A stretch of 6,315 bases of DNA from Alphaproteobacteria bacterium. Its GTDB lineage: Bacteria; Pseudomonadota; Alphaproteobacteria; RUG11792. Positions within the stretch are counted from its first letter, which is position 1, and the number at the start of each line of letters is the position of its first letter. The notes under the pieces are model-generated. The model made no database searches, had not been told where the DNA came from, and saw only the letters and a list, made by a program, of their open reading frames with translations. Of the stretch, positions 5,940 to 6,315 are shown piece by piece. Where the stretch lies: NCBI GenBank assembly GCA_017450545.1, contig JAFSTL010000023.1:1-6315 (forward strand), in the 5' to 3' direction. Position numbers and translations under genes: made by a program.

Positions 5940-5958
5940 TTCGTATCGTAATTTAATT

Positions 5959-6315
5959 TCATGTGTTGTTATTGAGTAAAAAATCATGGATAAACATATA
6001 TAACGTACCCCTAACTATTTGGTGGTACGTGTTGTTTGCTAAAGAGAAATTAGGCTCAATTGTTCTTAAATTGTTATCTATCGTATGAAATGTGCAATAT
6101 ATTGCAAGCAGCTGCCAAGCCTCCAGTTGTGATGCCTGTTGTTGTGATAGCAGATTGTCGTGTATTAAATAGAGTCTTGTCTCCTCGAGGGTGTTTATGG
6201 TTTGTTGTTGGATATTTGTCGTCAAACTTAAATTGTTATTATTTTCACTTTGATTCATATTGAAGTTGTTGGAGGTATCATCTGCTCGCGCTGTCACTGA
6301 AATACAAAGCGCTCC
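5959..6315 (-). CDS. Exported Asn/Gln-rich protein of unknown function, N-terminus outside window
   Basis: The frame is open from the right edge to a TGA at 5959, giving 118 visible residues. A GTG at 6297 could be called as a start, but the residues before it (GALCIS) and after it (VTARA, then DDTSNN) read as the end of a signal peptide cleaved after ARA. The true start therefore lies beyond the window and the product is probably exported. The mature part opens with an Asn-rich stretch (NNFNMNQSENNNN). It continues with a Gln-rich, probably helical region (NIQQQTINTLEETRLYLIHD, LLSQQQASQLEAWQLLAIY) and ends in FIHDFLLNNNT. I recognise no family. It converges with the DUF285 gene, so two secreted proteins sit side by side. 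Confidence 0.7.
   Translation of the reverse strand, partial: GALCISVTARADDTSNNFNMNQSENNNNLSLTTNIQQQTINTLEETRLYLIHDNLLSQQQASQLEAWQLLAIYCTFHTIDNNLRTIEPNFSLANNTYHQIVRGTLYMFIHDFLLNNNT

Noticed and set aside
6003..6030. Inverted repeat ACGTACC/GGTACGT with a 14-base loop
   Set aside because: It lies inside the coding frame of the Asn-rich protein with no T run; probably chance.

Overview
The window looks like a piece of an AT-rich alphaproteobacterial chromosome, most likely from a host-associated lineage of the Rickettsiales or Holosporales type. The evidence is the low GC content, the alphaproteobacterial flavour of MutL (ACH and CNH C-terminal motifs), a gene-transfer-agent (GTA) type terminase, an MFS transporter N-terminus of a kind common in intracellular bacteria, and a secreted BspA-like (DUF285) repeat protein. 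The taxonomic placement is inference; there is no rRNA or other decisive marker.

Left part (1-1600, all minus strand): the first 69 codons of an MFS transporter run off the left edge. Upstream of it lies a recognisable promoter with a palindrome at the transcription start. Next comes a full-length large terminase of the Rhodobacter capsulatus GTA g2 type. All its ATPase and nuclease motifs are intact and it has a very good ribosome binding site, but there is no other phage or GTA gene beside it.

Spacer (1583-1952): about 370 bases without a convincing gene. It holds a probable terminase promoter with an internal palindrome, a run of eight G, and a compact set of nested and mutually exclusive inverted repeats that I cannot assign.

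Middle (1953-5025, minus strand): mutL followed by bioA form a tight operon. The stop of mutL and the probable ATG of bioA are bridged by an 18-codon reading frame that overlaps both through ATGA. The mutL promoter lies just upstream of its ATG, in a divergent intergenic region. MutL keeps its ATPase, clamp-binding and metal-ligand residues but has unusual endonuclease motifs. No other biotin gene is in view.

Right part (5026-6315): a plus-strand gene for a secreted leucine-rich-repeat protein is interrupted by a single in-frame TAG. A strong stem-loop follows it and separates it from a converging, Asn/Gln-rich secreted protein whose N-terminus lies beyond the right edge. These two are the most accessory-looking genes and could face the host. 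No tRNA, rRNA, CRISPR array or complete insertion sequence was seen.
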